64,000 nt of DNA, taken from Enterobacteriaceae bacterium RIT691. GTDB taxonomy: Bacteria > Pseudomonadota > Gammaproteobacteria > Enterobacterales > Enterobacteriaceae. Position numbers and translations under genes: made by a program. Shown here one piece after another: positions 1-11,348 of this stretch; position 1 is the stretch's first letter; each line of letters starts with the position of its first letter. The stretch spans positions 552,864 through 616,863 of the forward strand of contig WJYM01000002.1 in the NCBI GenBank assembly GCA_009668205.1, read 5' to 3'. The notes under the pieces were generated by a model, which had not been told where the DNA came from, did not search any database, and saw only the letters and a program-made list of their open reading frames with translations.

Positions 1-1131
<1,131 letters not shown>

Positions 1132-1135
<4 letters not shown>

Positions 1136-1821
1136 TTCACCGCCTCGCGCATCGCCTGATTAAACCACTCACAAATATGTTCCAATCGGGTAATGGCTGA
1201 ACCTACCGTGACCGCCCATGCACCCTGTTGCATTGCCTGCGCCGCCAGCGCCGGAGAGTTATACCGCCCTTCGGCAATCACCCGACAGCCCGCCTCGCTG
1301 AGCGCCTTGACCAGCGCCAGATCGGGCGCATCGGGCACCGGACCACCGAGATAACCGGAAAGCGTGGAGCCAATAATTTCTGCTCCCTGATGGTGGCAAT
1401 AGACGCCGTCCTCCAGCGAAGAGCAGTCCGCCATCGCCAGTAAACCGTGATGATGAATTCGGGCTAACACGTCCTGGACAGGCACAGGCCGTGGGCGATC
1501 GGTGCCGTCGAAGGCGATAATACTGGCCCCCGCTGCGGCAAGCGCGTCCACATCGTCCAGATACGGCGTGATGCGTACCGGCGAATCGCTCAGATCGCGC
1601 TTGATAATGCCAATAATTGGGATCGTGACCTGTTCGCGCGTGGCCCGCAGGTTTTCTATCCCTTCTATCCGCAGCGCTACCGCACCCGCCTGCTCCGCCG
1701 CCAGTGCCATCGCGGCGACGATTTCCGGTTTATCGAGCGGGCTGCCCGGCACGGGCTGGCAGGACACAATCAGTCCGCCACGGCTACGAATGGAGAAATC
1801 CAGCTGTTCTGTTCCTGACAT
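1132..1821 (-). CDS. nanE: N-acetylmannosamine-6-phosphate 2-epimerase
   Basis: TIM-barrel epimerase of the NanE family that converts ManNAc-6-phosphate to GlcNAc-6-phosphate, feeding the amino-sugar pathway. The 229 residues equal the normal length. Recognisable segments are the N-terminal [20 protein letters not shown], the central [10 protein letters not shown], and the C-terminal phosphate-binding [10 protein letters not shown] with the [10 protein letters not shown] turn. It lies 9 bases after nanT and overlaps nanK by 4 bases. Confidence 0.95.
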
Positions 1822-1830
1822 TCTGACTCC

Positions 1831-3315
1831 CTAATTTTTAATCAGACGGCTTTTGTCGCTGCGCAAAGGCACTGCCCCGCTGAACGGCCTGCCATCGATG
1901 GCATCGTGAGTACGCAGCGCTTCCGGGCGGATCCAGCGCTGTACGCGGGTCGGCATATCCAGGCCGATCAGCAGGATCACCACAAACGTCAGCCCGAAGG
2001 AGAGCGATCCGAGTGCGGTGCCCAGATCCAGTTTCTGCGCAATCAGTGCGCCGATAACCGGCGCTATCGCCCCGCCCATTGCGCCAACGTTATAGGTAAA
2101 GCCCAGACCGGCTGCACGCTGTTCGGTATCGAAATACCCACCGATAAGCTTCGGTAAGATGCCGGAGATCCCTTGCCCCAGCATTTGCTGGAAAAAGAGT
2201 AACAGGCCCAGCACCCAGACGTTGGTGCCGCCGATCGCAAACACAGGAATGATTAACAGCTGTGAAGCCAGAAGGCTCCAGACATAGGCTTTACGGGTGC
2301 CGAGCCAGTCGCCGAGAAAACCGCCCACAATGCAGCCCACCGCCGCACCAAAGCCGCTGAAAAACAGTACCCGGGCCACGGTGGAGTGATCGTACGCCAG
2401 CTCGGTTTTCAGATAGGTCGGCAGCAATGCCTGGATAGGCCAGGAGTAAAGAAACGCGAACAGCACCACCACCATCAGCATCACGCCAGTCGGCCAGCGT
2501 TTGCCGCTGCTCTGAACCATAAAGCTGATGAAGATTATCGCGCTCAGCAGACCGAGCAGCAGGATCAGGCCCGCATTGCGCAGTTCGCCGGAGAAGCAGA
2601 ACCACAGCGACGTCGCCGCCACGAGGGTAAGGAAGACATTGATAACCCGGTGATCGCCTCGATAAAGGATATCGACCATCGTACGCACCGGCGCTTTCCC
2701 GGCGTGCCTTTGCTTCCAGTCCTCCGCTTCAGGAATGTTTTTACGCAGCCAAAGGGCGAACATGATCGGGAAAATGCCGATAAAGAACAGCGCACGCCAG
2801 CCCCAGACGGGCACCACCAGGCTGTAAACCTGCGCCGCCACCACCGCGCCAACGGAGAAACCAGAGATAAGAAAGCCGCTGGCCTTGTTACGCAGATGCT
2901 TAGGCCAGCTTTCAATCACATAGGTGGCGCTTGAACCGTACTCGCCCGCCATTCCCATGCCGATGACCAGCCGGGCAATAAACAGCGTGGTAAAGCCGGG
3001 TGCCAGCCCGCAGGCAAGAGTGCCGACGGAAAACAGGACAATACTGGTCACCATCGCCAGCCTGCGGCCATAACGATCGCCCATCGCCCCGAGCATCAGG
3101 CCGCCAAACCAGCGGGAGATAAAGGCGGCGGAAATCAGGCTCGCCGCCTGAACGGTGGACAGGCCGAACTCGCTCTGAACCTCTGTCAGCACCAGCGCCA
3201 TCAGCACAAAATCAAAACCATCCAGCAAATAGCCGAGCCAGGCGGCGGAAAATGCCCGCCACTGCGCCTTGCCGAGATGGCGATACCACGGGATGTTCTG
3301 GGTAGAAATACTCAT
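1831..3315 (-). CDS. nanT: Sialic acid:proton symporter, MFS family
   Basis: Inner-membrane major-facilitator transporter that imports N-acetylneuraminate with protons. The 494 residues match E. coli NanT, including the two extra membrane spans typical of this subfamily. The MFS signature after TM2 is visible as [13 protein letters not shown], and a DGFDF motif lies in TM1. It is transcribed between nanA and nanE. A palindromic REP-type element separates it from nanA and may modulate mRNA stability across the operon. Confidence 0.95.
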   Translation of the reverse strand: MSISTQNIPWYRHLGKAQWRAFSAAWLGYLLDGFDFVLMALVLTEVQSEFGLSTVQAASLISAAFISRWFGGLMLGAMGDRYGRRLAMVTSIVLFSVGTLACGLAPGFTTLFIARLVIGMGMAGEYGSSATYVIESWPKHLRNKASGFLISGFSVGAVVAAQVYSLVVPVWGWRALFFIGIFPIMFALWLRKNIPEAEDWKQRHAGKAPVRTMVDILYRGDHRVINVFLTLVAATSLWFCFSGELRNAGLILLLGLLSAIIFISFMVQSSGKRWPTGVMLMVVVLFAFLYSWPIQALLPTYLKTELAYDHSTVARVLFFSGFGAAVGCIVGGFLGDWLGTRKAYVWSLLASQLLIIPVFAIGGTNVWVLGLLLFFQQMLGQGISGILPKLIGGYFDTEQRAAGLGFTYNVGAMGGAIAPVIGALIAQKLDLGTALGSLSFGLTFVVILLIGLDMPTRVQRWIRPEALRTHDAIDGRPFSGAVPLRSDKSRLIKN

Positions 3316-3340
3316 CTCACTCTCCCGATCTTGTCAGGTT

Positions 3341-3414
3341 ACCCGGTGGCGCTTCGCTTACCAGGCCTACACTTTTGCTGTTTTTCAGGCCCGGCAAACG
3401 CGGTGCCGCCGGGC
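3341..3414. repeat. REP/BIME-type palindromic element between nanA and nanT
   Basis: Two adjacent imperfect palindromes are visible. The first is the CCCGGTGGCGCTTCGCTTA stretch followed by CCAGGCCTACA (3341-3371); the second is GCCCGGCAAACGCGG followed by TGCCGCCGGGC (about 3389-3414). The layout, with CGCTTCGC-like loops and a GCCTACA tail, matches enterobacterial repetitive extragenic palindromes. It lies inside the operon, where such elements typically stabilise upstream mRNA. Confidence 0.75.
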
Positions 3415-3420
3415 GAGTCT

Positions 3421-4314
3421 TTATGCCTGTTCAGCAAGCAGCTGTTCTGCGAGGGCTTTCAGTGCAGGCAGGAATTTCTCATCGACCGGCGCAAACGGCT
3501 TGCGGCACAGTGGAACATCCACCACGTCCATATAGTGCAGCACCGTTTTCAGACCCCGGAACACGCCGGTCTGGATAAGCAGGTCGATAACCTTGTTGCA
3601 GTCGCTTTGCAGCCGCTGAGCCTGAACCGTATCGCCCGCCTTCAGCGCGCTGACGATATTCTGGTAGCGCCAGCCCATGATGTTGTACGTACTGCCGATC
3701 CCGCCGTCGGCACCCGCCATCAGGCCGGAGGCGAAGATCTCATCGTAGCCGTTATAAAGCACCAGATCCGGATGCGCGCGGCGGATCTGCTCCATCTGAT
3801 ACAGATCGCCCGACGTCTGCTTCAGCGCGCCAACCCCCGGCAACGTCACCAGGGTGTTGATTTGCTCGAGCGTCAGCTTCACGCCGCTGAGCGCCGGAAT
3901 GTTGTAGACCACCATTGGCAGGCCTTCTGCGGAATCAATCACTGCACGGTAATGATCGCAGTGCTCTTCGAAACTGAACGGATAGTAGAACGGTGTCACG
4001 GCAGAAACGGCATCGTAGCCATAGTGCGCAGCGGCCTTCGCCAGCTGCTGGCTTTCGGCGGTGCTCACGCAGCCGACATGGGCAATCAGCTTGATTTTGC
4101 CTTTTGCCTCGTCGGCTACCGTCTCCAGCACCTGCTGACGCTCTGCCCCGGACTGCATAAAGGCTTCCCCGGTGGAGCCCCCCACATACAATCCGTCGAT
4201 CCCCTGACGAATATTAAAGCGCACCAGACGGCGCAGGCTCTCTTGATCCAGTTTCTGCTCGCGGTCAAACGGGGTCAGCAGTGCTGCCATTACCCCACGG
4301 AGATCTTTTGCCAT
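3421..4314 (-). CDS. nanA: N-acetylneuraminate lyase
   Basis: Class I aldolase of the DapA/NAL family that cleaves sialic acid into N-acetylmannosamine and pyruvate. The 297 residues are full length. The GGSTGEAF substrate-carboxylate motif, the YNIPALSG tyrosine motif and the Schiff-base lysine in GALKQTSGD are all present. It is the first gene of the nan operon; an AGAGG ribosome site precedes the ATG, and the NanR operator lies about 40-60 bases upstream. Confidence 0.96.
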   Translation of the reverse strand: MAKDLRGVMAALLTPFDREQKLDQESLRRLVRFNIRQGIDGLYVGGSTGEAFMQSGAERQQVLETVADEAKGKIKLIAHVGCVSTAESQQLAKAAAHYGYDAVSAVTPFYYPFSFEEHCDHYRAVIDSAEGLPMVVYNIPALSGVKLTLEQINTLVTLPGVGALKQTSGDLYQMEQIRRAHPDLVLYNGYDEIFASGLMAGADGGIGSTYNIMGWRYQNIVSALKAGDTVQAQRLQSDCNKVIDLLIQTGVFRGLKTVLHYMDVVDVPLCRKPFAPVDEKFLPALKALAEQLLAEQA

Positions 4315-4350
4315 AGCTACCTCTTAATGATGTTTGAATGTGCATAACGA

Positions 4351-4373
4351 CATACCTTTATACCTGTTATACC
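4351..4373 (-). promoter_or_regulatory. NanR operator: three GGTATA-type repeats upstream of nanA
   Basis: On the minus strand the hexamers GGTATA (4373-4368), GGTATA (4364-4359) and GGTATG (4356-4351) occur in tandem, 2-3 bases apart. This matches the known NanR operator of E. coli, which is built of two or three GGTATA repeats. The site covers the expected promoter/start region of nanA, consistent with repression relieved by sialic acid. Confidence 0.88.
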
Positions 4374-4412
4374 AGATCAAATAAGCAGCAGCGTAATAGC
4401 AAAAAGCTATTG

Positions 4413-4428
4413 TGCGATCGGCCTCACT
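4413..4428. promoter_or_regulatory. Candidate cAMP-CRP site upstream of the nanA promoter
   Basis: The sequence TGCGA-N6-TCACT matches 8 of 10 key positions of the CRP consensus TGTGA-N6-TCACA. It lies about 40 bases upstream of the NanR operator, a plausible activator position. The nan operon is known to be catabolite-controlled in E. coli. This is inferred from pattern only. Confidence 0.4.
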
Positions 4429-4446
4429 AAATGCCGATCGTCAGGA

Positions 4447-5226
4447 TCATTTTCTCGAAGGTTTATGACCGAAGGCGTGCCAGGTGGCGGAAACGCTGTT
4501 GAGGTGGGTTTGCAGTGCCCGATCCGCTTCGTCAGGATCGCGGCGCTGGATAGCATCAACAATGGCAATATGCTGTTGATAGCTCAGCGTATTGTGCTCA
4601 TACAGCGCGTCATCAGAGACTTTCGGGCGGGCGGCGATCAGCCAGTCGAGTAACGCAACGTGGATAGCCATGAAGATAGGATTACCGGGGATCTCCGCCA
4701 GTACACGATGAAAATCGACGTCTGAACGGATGAACAGCGCATTATCGTCCAGCGACTGGCTGTTGATTTCCAGCGCTTTCGAGAGCTTTGCCACCTGCTC
4801 ATCGCTGGCGTTTTCCGCGGCGTAACGCACCAGGCTTGATTCAAAGAACAGACGCAACTGTTCGAAATGGGCGATACCACCAGGATGGGCGAGAAAATCT
4901 TTCGCCATGCCGGAGAGTTCGCTGATGATGGTATCGGCGGAAGGACGTGAGACGCGCGCCCGTTCACCGTTGTTGATTTGGACCAGACCTTTACGCTTCA
5001 GCGCCGCCAGAGCCTCGCGCACAGAGGGGCGACCGACGTTGAAGAACGTCATCAGCTCACGCTCCGAGGGCAGCTGCTCGCCTTCCGCAAATTCGCGGCG
5101 GCGGATCATTTGTTCCAGCTCTTCTTCCACCATCTCCGACAGCTTTTTGCGGGTCAAAGGACGGCGGCCCAGGCTGCGGCCTGAGGTTTCTGAACTCTCT
5201 TCTTCCTGAGGATCAAATGCATTCAT
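4447..5226 (-). CDS. nanR: Sialic-acid-responsive transcriptional repressor (GntR/FadR type)
   Basis: DNA-binding repressor of the nan operon, released by N-acetylneuraminate. The 259 residues compare with 263 in E. coli. An N-terminal extension (about 1-30) is followed by a winged helix (about 30-100, [20 protein letters not shown]) and a C-terminal all-helical FCD ligand domain with the metal-binding pattern around [14 protein letters not shown] and HIAIVDAI. It is transcribed in the same direction as nanA but from its own promoter, 132 bases upstream of the nanA start. Confidence 0.94.
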   Translation of the reverse strand: MNAFDPQEEESSETSGRSLGRRPLTRKKLSEMVEEELEQMIRRREFAEGEQLPSERELMTFFNVGRPSVREALAALKRKGLVQINNGERARVSRPSADTIISELSGMAKDFLAHPGGIAHFEQLRLFFESSLVRYAAENASDEQVAKLSKALEINSQSLDDNALFIRSDVDFHRVLAEIPGNPIFMAIHVALLDWLIAARPKVSDDALYEHNTLSYQQHIAIVDAIQRRDPDEADRALQTHLNSVSATWHAFGHKPSRK

Positions 5227-5318
5227 AGCGGTGATTAAGGCCAGGTGACAGTAGATGACATCGGTTGCCTAGAGTAACACAGGATTTTCAGGCTGGCGAA
5301 AATGGGGGGAGAGAGAAC

Positions 5319-5345
5319 AAAACAGGCCCGAAAGGGCCTGTTGGG
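5319..5345 (-). terminator. Rho-independent terminator of sspAB
   Basis: Inverted repeat AACAGGCCC-GAAA-GGGCCTGTT just after the sspB stop, followed on the minus strand by a T-rich tail (TTTTGTTCTCTC). It separates sspB from nanR. Confidence 0.8.
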
Positions 5346-5354
5346 AACTGCAGA

Positions 5355-5852
5355 TTACTTCACTACGCGAAGCGCTGGACGACCACCACGCGGCGGTGGC
5401 GGCGTGTCATCAGGATCGTTGTCGTCATCGTGATCGGGTTTATCACCGTCGATCACCGACATCACCGTATCATTTTCAGCACCGCTACCTTCGTCATCGT
5501 TGACGTGAGTCGCGTCTTCGTCGTACGCCGTTTCCGGCTCGAACATAGTACCCGCACCGTTTTCACGCGCGTAGATAGCCAGCACGGCCGCCAGAGGGAC
5601 TTCAACCTGGCGTGGCACACCGCCAAAGCGCGCGTTAAAACGCACTTCGTCGTTCGCCAGATCCAGGTTACCCACGGCGCGTGGCGCGATGTTTAGCACG
5701 ATTTGACCATCACGTGCGTATTCCATCGGCACACGAACACCCGGCAGCGTCACGTCTACCACCAGATGTGGCGTCAGTTGGTTATCCAGCAGCCACTCAT
5801 AGAATGCCCGCAGCAGATAAGGACGGCGGGGTGTCAACTGTGACACATCCAT
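5355..5852 (-). CDS. sspB: ClpXP protease specificity-enhancing factor
   Basis: Adaptor that tethers ssrA-tagged proteins to ClpX for degradation and also presents RseA fragments. The 165 residues are the normal length. The folded N-terminal dimer domain (about 1-110) starts with RRPYLLRAFYEWLLDNQ. It is followed by an acidic, Asp-rich flexible linker and the C-terminal ClpX-binding tail RGGRPALRVVK. The gene begins 4 bases after sspA, forming the standard sspAB operon. Confidence 0.96.
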   Translation of the reverse strand: MDVSQLTPRRPYLLRAFYEWLLDNQLTPHLVVDVTLPGVRVPMEYARDGQIVLNIAPRAVGNLDLANDEVRFNARFGGVPRQVEVPLAAVLAIYARENGAGTMFEPETAYDEDATHVNDDEGSGAENDTVMSVIDGDKPDHDDDNDPDDTPPPPRGGRPALRVVK

Positions 5853-5856
5853 TCAA

Positions 5857-6495
5857 TTAGCCTCGACCGAGGCGCATTTCACGCTCGGGTTCAGTTAAGG
5901 AAGCGAGGAATGAATCACGCTCGAACACGCGGTTCATGTACGCTTTCATCTCTTTCGCACCGGCACCGACCAGCTCGATGCCCATGACTGGCAGACGCCA
6001 CAGAAGCGGAGCCAGATAGCAATCGACCAGGCTGAACTCATCGCTCAGGAAGTACGGCTTCTGAGTGAATACTGGCGCGATAGCCAACAGTTCTTCACGC
6101 AGTTGCTTACGCGCGGCATCAGCCTGCGCCGCAGAACCGGTCATGACGGTATTCATTAACGTATACCAGTCTTTCTCGATGCGGTGCATGTACAGACGGC
6201 TTTCACCACGCGCCACCGGGTAAACCGGCATCAACGGCGGATGTGGGAAACGCTCATCCAGATATTCCATAATGATGCGAGATTCCCATAGGGTCAGCTC
6301 GCGATCCACCAGTGTCGGTACGCTTTGATTCGGGTTGAGGTCAATCAGATCCTGAGGTGGATTATCTTTCTCCACATGCTCAATCTCAAAGCTGACACCC
6401 TTTTCGGCCAGCACAATGCGGACCTGATGGCTATAGATGTCAGTAGGACCAGAAAACAGCGTCATTACCGAACGTTTGTTGGCAGCGACAGCCAT
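5857..6495 (-). CDS. sspA: Stringent starvation protein A
   Basis: RNA-polymerase-associated protein with a glutathione-S-transferase fold, needed for stationary-phase acid tolerance and used by phage P1 late transcription. It has 212 residues. The thioredoxin-like N-terminal half (MTLFSGPTDIYSHQVRIVLAEKG) and helical C-terminal half are intact, with the PHPP segment of the conserved surface pocket. It leads the sspAB operon. Confidence 0.96.
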   Translation of the reverse strand: MAVAANKRSVMTLFSGPTDIYSHQVRIVLAEKGVSFEIEHVEKDNPPQDLIDLNPNQSVPTLVDRELTLWESRIIMEYLDERFPHPPLMPVYPVARGESRLYMHRIEKDWYTLMNTVMTGSAAQADAARKQLREELLAIAPVFTQKPYFLSDEFSLVDCYLAPLLWRLPVMGIELVGAGAKEMKAYMNRVFERDSFLASLTEPEREMRLGRG

Positions 6496-6755
6496 GAAAA
6501 CCTCCAGGTATATTCAGAATTTTTTACTGATACCTGCCACACATGTGACCGGCCAGTTGTAAAGCCCCGTAAGCGTCGAACGACATTCCTGTTCACAACA
6601 AAACAAACAAAAAATGAACAATCGCCCGCATTTGGGCAGAAAATTGGATGATAGTTTACCAGATTTTGCAGGCTTTGTGGTGAGGCGATTCTGGAAATGC
6701 TGAAAAAGGCCGGAAAAGCACGCAGCCGACTGTGGATAACGCCGGTTTTATCCAT
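6496..6755 (-). promoter_or_regulatory. sspA upstream region
   Basis: Non-coding region upstream of sspA, bounded by the rpsI terminator. On the minus strand a TAAACT -10-like hexamer lies near 6655-6660. A short GC palindrome (TGCCCAAATGCGGGC) follows at about 6631-6645, then an A/T-rich leader. No small gene is convincing here. The promoter assignment is tentative. Confidence 0.4.
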
Positions 6756-6781
6756 AAAAAAACCCGCCGAAGCGGGTTTTT
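6756..6781 (-). terminator. Terminator of rplM-rpsI
   Basis: Hairpin AACCCGCCGAAGCGGGTT flanked by A- and T-runs just past the rpsI stop. The A-tract on the plus strand gives a T-run on the minus transcript. Confidence 0.9.
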
Positions 6782-6811
6782 GGCCAATTGCTCTGCGTAA
6801 GCAGAAAACAA

Positions 6812-7207
<396 letters not shown>

Positions 7208-7219
7208 CTATAATCCCGA

Positions 7220-7912
<693 letters not shown>

Positions 7913-7913
7913 G

Positions 7914-7952
7914 TCCCCTCATCCCAGCCCTCTCCGCCAGAGAGGCGCGGAG
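7914..7952. repeat. Intergenic palindromic repeat-like element
   Basis: The string CCCCTCATCCCAGCCCTCTCC, followed by GCCAGAGAGGCGCGGAGG, forms an imperfect inverted repeat. It resembles the CCCTCACCCCAGCCCTCTCC palindromes scattered through enterobacterial intergenic regions. It sits between zapE and rplM. Confidence 0.45.
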
Positions 7953-7962
7953 GCAAACATGA

Positions 7963-7989
7963 AAGCCCTTCCCATTAAGAGAAGGACTT
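7963..7989 (-). terminator. Probable terminator hairpin downstream of zapE
   Basis: An 11-bp stem (AAGTCCTTCTC / GGGAAGGGCTT with two G-U pairs, loop TTAAT) lies just after the zapE stop on the minus strand. Its tail is TTTCATGTTT, only partly T-rich, so termination is likely but not certain. Confidence 0.6.
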
Positions 7990-7998
7990 GCCGTTGGC

Positions 7999-9126
7999 CT
8001 AAGGCATATGAGGGCGTTTCAGATACTCTTCACTCTGCATTTCCTGCAGGCGGGAAAGGCAGCGCTGGAACTCAAATTTCAGCCTTTCACCCTGATAAAT
8101 CTCATACAACGGGACTTCCGCGCTGACCACCAGCTTCACATGACGCTCATAGAACTCATCCACCAGCGCAATGAAACGCCGCGCTTCACTCTCCATCAAT
8201 GGCGTCATTACTGGCACATCAAACAGCATCACCGTATGGAACAGGCGGGACAACGCAATGTAGTCATGCTGGCTGCGGGCATCGACGCACAGGGTCGCAA
8301 AGGAGGCGGCCAGCGTCTGGTTCTCTGCACCCAGGGTCGCGAGTGGGCGGTGGTTAATCTCCAGCACCGGCGTAGATTCACGCTTTGACCCCGCCAGCGC
8401 CAGCCAAAGTTTATCCATTTGCGCGTGAGTGTCATTATCGAGCGGTGACAGCCACAGATGGGCCTGAGTGAGGGTACGCAGACGATAATCAATCCCCGCA
8501 TCCACGTTCATGATGTCGCAGTGGGCTTTGATGGCCTCGATAGCGGGCAGGAAACGTGCACGCTGTAAACCATTGCGATAGAGATCGTCCGGCGGAATAT
8601 TGGACGTTGCCACCAGCGTTATCCCTCTGGAGAAGAGGGCTTTCATCAGGCCGCCAAGCAACATGGCGTCGGTGATGTCGGAAACAAAAAACTCATCGAA
8701 ACAGAGCACATCGGTTTCTGCTTTGAAACGCTCTGCAACGATTTCCAGCGGATCGCTGTGTCCCTGGAGTGCCGTCAGCTCCTCATGAACCCGCAGCATA
8801 AAGCGATGAAAGTGCAGGCGCTGTTTACGCTCGCCAGGCAGGCTTTGATAGAACATATCCATCAGCCAGGTTTTGCCACGCCCAACGCCCCCCCACATAT
8901 ATAAGCCGCGCACCGGGTCGCTCGTCTCTGGCTCGCGCTTGCCCAGCAGTTTACTGAATTTGGCCCGTAGACCACCGCCCGTCGGGGTGACGCTTTCCGG
9001 GCGGGCAAGCAATTCCTGATAGATTGTATTCAGCCGGGAAACGGCTTCACGCTGAACGTCATCGGGCTGATGGCTGCCCTCCTGGAGGGCCTGGAGGTAT
9101 CGCGATGTGGGGGTCATGCTTTGCAT
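7999..9126 (-). CDS. zapE: Cell division protein ZapE (AFG1-like ATPase)
   Basis: Cytoplasmic ATPase that joins the divisome late and affects Z-ring stability; it is related to mitochondrial AFG1/LACE1. The 375 residues equal the E. coli length. Walker A is GGVGRGKTWLMDMF (about residues 78-91), Walker B is VLCFDEFFVSD, and a sensor-like VATSNIPP follows. Transcribed divergently from zapG across about 190 bases. Confidence 0.94.
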   Translation of the reverse strand: MQSMTPTSRYLQALQEGSHQPDDVQREAVSRLNTIYQELLARPESVTPTGGGLRAKFSKLLGKREPETSDPVRGLYMWGGVGRGKTWLMDMFYQSLPGERKQRLHFHRFMLRVHEELTALQGHSDPLEIVAERFKAETDVLCFDEFFVSDITDAMLLGGLMKALFSRGITLVATSNIPPDDLYRNGLQRARFLPAIEAIKAHCDIMNVDAGIDYRLRTLTQAHLWLSPLDNDTHAQMDKLWLALAGSKRESTPVLEINHRPLATLGAENQTLAASFATLCVDARSQHDYIALSRLFHTVMLFDVPVMTPLMESEARRFIALVDEFYERHVKLVVSAEVPLYEIYQGERLKFEFQRCLSRLQEMQSEEYLKRPHMP

Positions 9127-9315
9127 AAGTTGTTGTTATTTCCTGAAAAGCAACGTGCCGCAGTTCACGGTTGTCGAAAAAAAGGCCGTTCTACACTACG
9201 CGATGATACGCCAGGATTCCACTTCTAAGGAAATAGCGGTTATAGTGGCAATATCGGGCGCAGGCGAGGAGCCTTTTTGCCACCCTATGGAACCACAAAA
9301 CAACGGGAGAAGTTC

Positions 9316-9714
9316 ATGACCTGGGAATATGCGCTAATTGGTTTAGTCGTCGGTCTCATCATTGGCGCCGTCGCAATGCGTTTTGGCAACCGCAAGTTAC
9401 GCCAGCAACAGGCCCTGCAGTACGAATTGGAAAAGAATAAAGCGGAGCTGGACGAGTATCGTGAAGAGCTGGTCAGCCACTTTGCCCGCAGCGCAGAGCT
9501 GCTTGATAACATGGCTCACGACTATCGTCAGCTGTATCAGCACATGGCGAAAAGCTCCAGCAACCTGCTGCCAGAGATGAGCGCGGAAGACAATCCGTTC
9601 CGCAACCGCCTGGCTGAATCCGAGGCCAGCAACGATCAGGCTCCGGTGCAGATGCCGCGTGATTACTCTGACGGTGCATCCGGGCTGCTGCGCAACGGTG
9701 CAAAACGCGATTAA
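9316..9714 (+). CDS. zapG: Z-ring associated protein ZapG (YhcB)
   Basis: Inner-membrane protein of 132 residues linking cell division and envelope growth. One N-terminal membrane helix (MTWEYALIGLVVGLIIGAVA) is followed by a long coiled coil (about 25-90) and a low-complexity polar tail. I start at 9316, preceded by ACGGGAGAAGTTC; an in-frame ATG 39 bases upstream would add an unrelated prefix. Its own terminator follows. Confidence 0.95.
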   Translation: MTWEYALIGLVVGLIIGAVAMRFGNRKLRQQQALQYELEKNKAELDEYREELVSHFARSAELLDNMAHDYRQLYQHMAKSSSNLLPEMSAEDNPFRNRLAESEASNDQAPVQMPRDYSDGASGLLRNGAKRD

Positions 9715-9737
9715 TCTTCCAGTTATCAATTTATTTT

Positions 9738-9770
9738 ACGGGTGCCGCTGTGGCACCCGTCTCTTCCTGA
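9738..9770 (+). terminator. Terminator of zapG
   Basis: Nine-base stem ACGGGTGCC-GCTGT-GGCACCCGT followed by CTCTTCCT. Lies just after zapG and ahead of the degQ promoter region. Confidence 0.75.
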
Positions 9771-9887
9771 CCTTCCCAGCTATTATTTACTCATCATCTC
9801 ATTGTTAGGTGTCCGAATTTTCAATAACATCGGACTGTTATGGGCATTTTTTTCCTTATACACCTCAGGTTATGAGAGCCAGCATCA

Positions 9888-11261
9888 ATGAAAAAACAAA
9901 CCTTATTATTAAGTGCGTTAGCGTTAAGTGTTGGATTGTCTTTTGGCGTTGCCGCGCCGGTGTCTGCCTCTCTGCCTGCTGTGGTTCCTGGTCAGGGCCA
10001 GCTGCCAAGCCTTGCGCCAATGCTGGCGAAAGTCCTGCCTGCGGTGGTTAGCGTGCAGGTTGAAGGCACCGCGACGCCTGAAGGCAACGGTCAGGTCCCG
10101 GAAGAACTGAAGAAATATTTCGGTGACGACTCACCTGGTGAGCAGCCGCAGCCGTTCGAAGGCTTAGGCTCTGGCGTTATCATCGACGCCGCGAAAGGCT
10201 ACGTGTTAACCAACAATCATGTCGTCAGCCAGGCGCAGAAAATCAGTGTGCAGCTGAACGACGGCCGTGAGTTTGACGCCAAACTGATTGGCAGCGACGA
10301 CCAAAGTGATATTGCCCTGCTGCAGCTGCAAAAAGCTGACCATCTGACCCAAATCGCCATTGCCGACTCCGATAAAATCCGCGTGGGTGATTTCGCTGTG
10401 GCCGTCGGTAACCCCTTTGGGCTCGGCCAAACCGCCACTTCAGGTATCGTCTCTGCGCTCGGACGCAGCGGCCTGAACCTGGAAGGGCTGGAAAACTTTA
10501 TTCAAACCGACGCGTCTATTAACCGCGGCAACTCTGGCGGCGCGTTGTTAAACCTGAATGGTGAACTGATCGGGATTAACACCGCCATTCTGGCACCTGC
10601 CGGGGGTAGCGTCGGGATTGGATTTGCTATCCCAAGCAACATGGCGATGACCCTGGCTAATCAGCTGATTCAGTCTGGCGAGATCAGACGAGGCCTGCTG
10701 GGCATTAAAGGCATGGAGATGACCGCGGATATCGCCAAAGCCTTCAACCTGGATATCCAGCGCGGGGCATTTGTCAGCGAAGTCCTGCCAAATTCAGGCT
10801 CGGCCAAAGCGGGTATTAAATCAGGTGACGTGATTGTCAGTCTGAACGGCAAACCGCTCAATAGCTTTGCGGAGCTGCGTTCACGGATTGCCACCACAGA
10901 ACCGGGCACCAAGGTCAAACTGGGCCTGCTGCGCGAAGGTAAGCCGCTGGACGTTGAAGTGACGCTGGATAAAAGCACGTCTTCCTCCGCCAGCGCAGAA
11001 CTGATCACCCCGGCTCTGCAAGGCGCAAAACTCAGCGATGGCCAGATGAAAGATGGCACCAAAGGGGTCGTGCTGGACGAGGTCGATAAAGGCAGCGCTG
11101 CGGCGCAGGCAGGCTTCCACAAAGATGATGTGATCATCGGCATTAACCGTGAGCGCGTGCAGTCGATTGCCGAAATGCGCAAAATCCTGGAAATGAAACC
11201 TGCCATCATCGCCCTCAACGTGATGCGCGGTAACGAAAGCCTCTATTTACTGCTGCGATAA
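9888..11261 (+). CDS. degQ: Periplasmic serine endoprotease DegQ
   Basis: HtrA-family protease/chaperone that degrades misfolded periplasmic proteins. The 457 residues compare with 455 in E. coli. A cleavable signal peptide (about 1-27, ending VSAS) is followed by the trypsin-like domain with catalytic His in TNNHVVSQ, Asp in SDIALLQL and Ser in GNSGGALLNL. Two PDZ domains follow (about 255-350 and 365-455). The Q-linker-like insert near PFEGLGSG is short, as expected for DegQ versus DegP. Confidence 0.96.
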   Translation: MKKQTLLLSALALSVGLSFGVAAPVSASLPAVVPGQGQLPSLAPMLAKVLPAVVSVQVEGTATPEGNGQVPEELKKYFGDDSPGEQPQPFEGLGSGVIIDAAKGYVLTNNHVVSQAQKISVQLNDGREFDAKLIGSDDQSDIALLQLQKADHLTQIAIADSDKIRVGDFAVAVGNPFGLGQTATSGIVSALGRSGLNLEGLENFIQTDASINRGNSGGALLNLNGELIGINTAILAPAGGSVGIGFAIPSNMAMTLANQLIQSGEIRRGLLGIKGMEMTADIAKAFNLDIQRGAFVSEVLPNSGSAKAGIKSGDVIVSLNGKPLNSFAELRSRIATTEPGTKVKLGLLREGKPLDVEVTLDKSTSSSASAELITPALQGAKLSDGQMKDGTKGVVLDEVDKGSAAAQAGFHKDDVIIGINRERVQSIAEMRKILEMKPAIIALNVMRGNESLYLLLR

Positions 11262-11269
11262 GCACGCTA

Positions 11270-11301
11270 CTGCGGGCATCAGCCGTGTGTGATGTCCGCA
11301 G
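11270..11301 (+). other. Perfect 12-bp hairpin between degQ and degS
   Basis: Stem CTGCGGGCATCA / TGATGTCCGCAG (one G-T pair) with an 8-base loop. There is no T-run after it, so it is more likely a processing or mRNA-stabilising structure, or a partial REP, than a full terminator. It would lower or decouple degS expression relative to degQ. Confidence 0.7.
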
Positions 11302-11348
11302 GAGTCGTGTTATGCTGCGCCTGTTTCCCTACCAGTGATAATGGCATC

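Noticed and set aside
3277..4347. 356-codon plus-strand ORF opposite nanA
   Set aside because: Fully antisense to nanA, which has all lyase motifs; the ORF product is His/Arg/Gln-rich with no recognisable domain.
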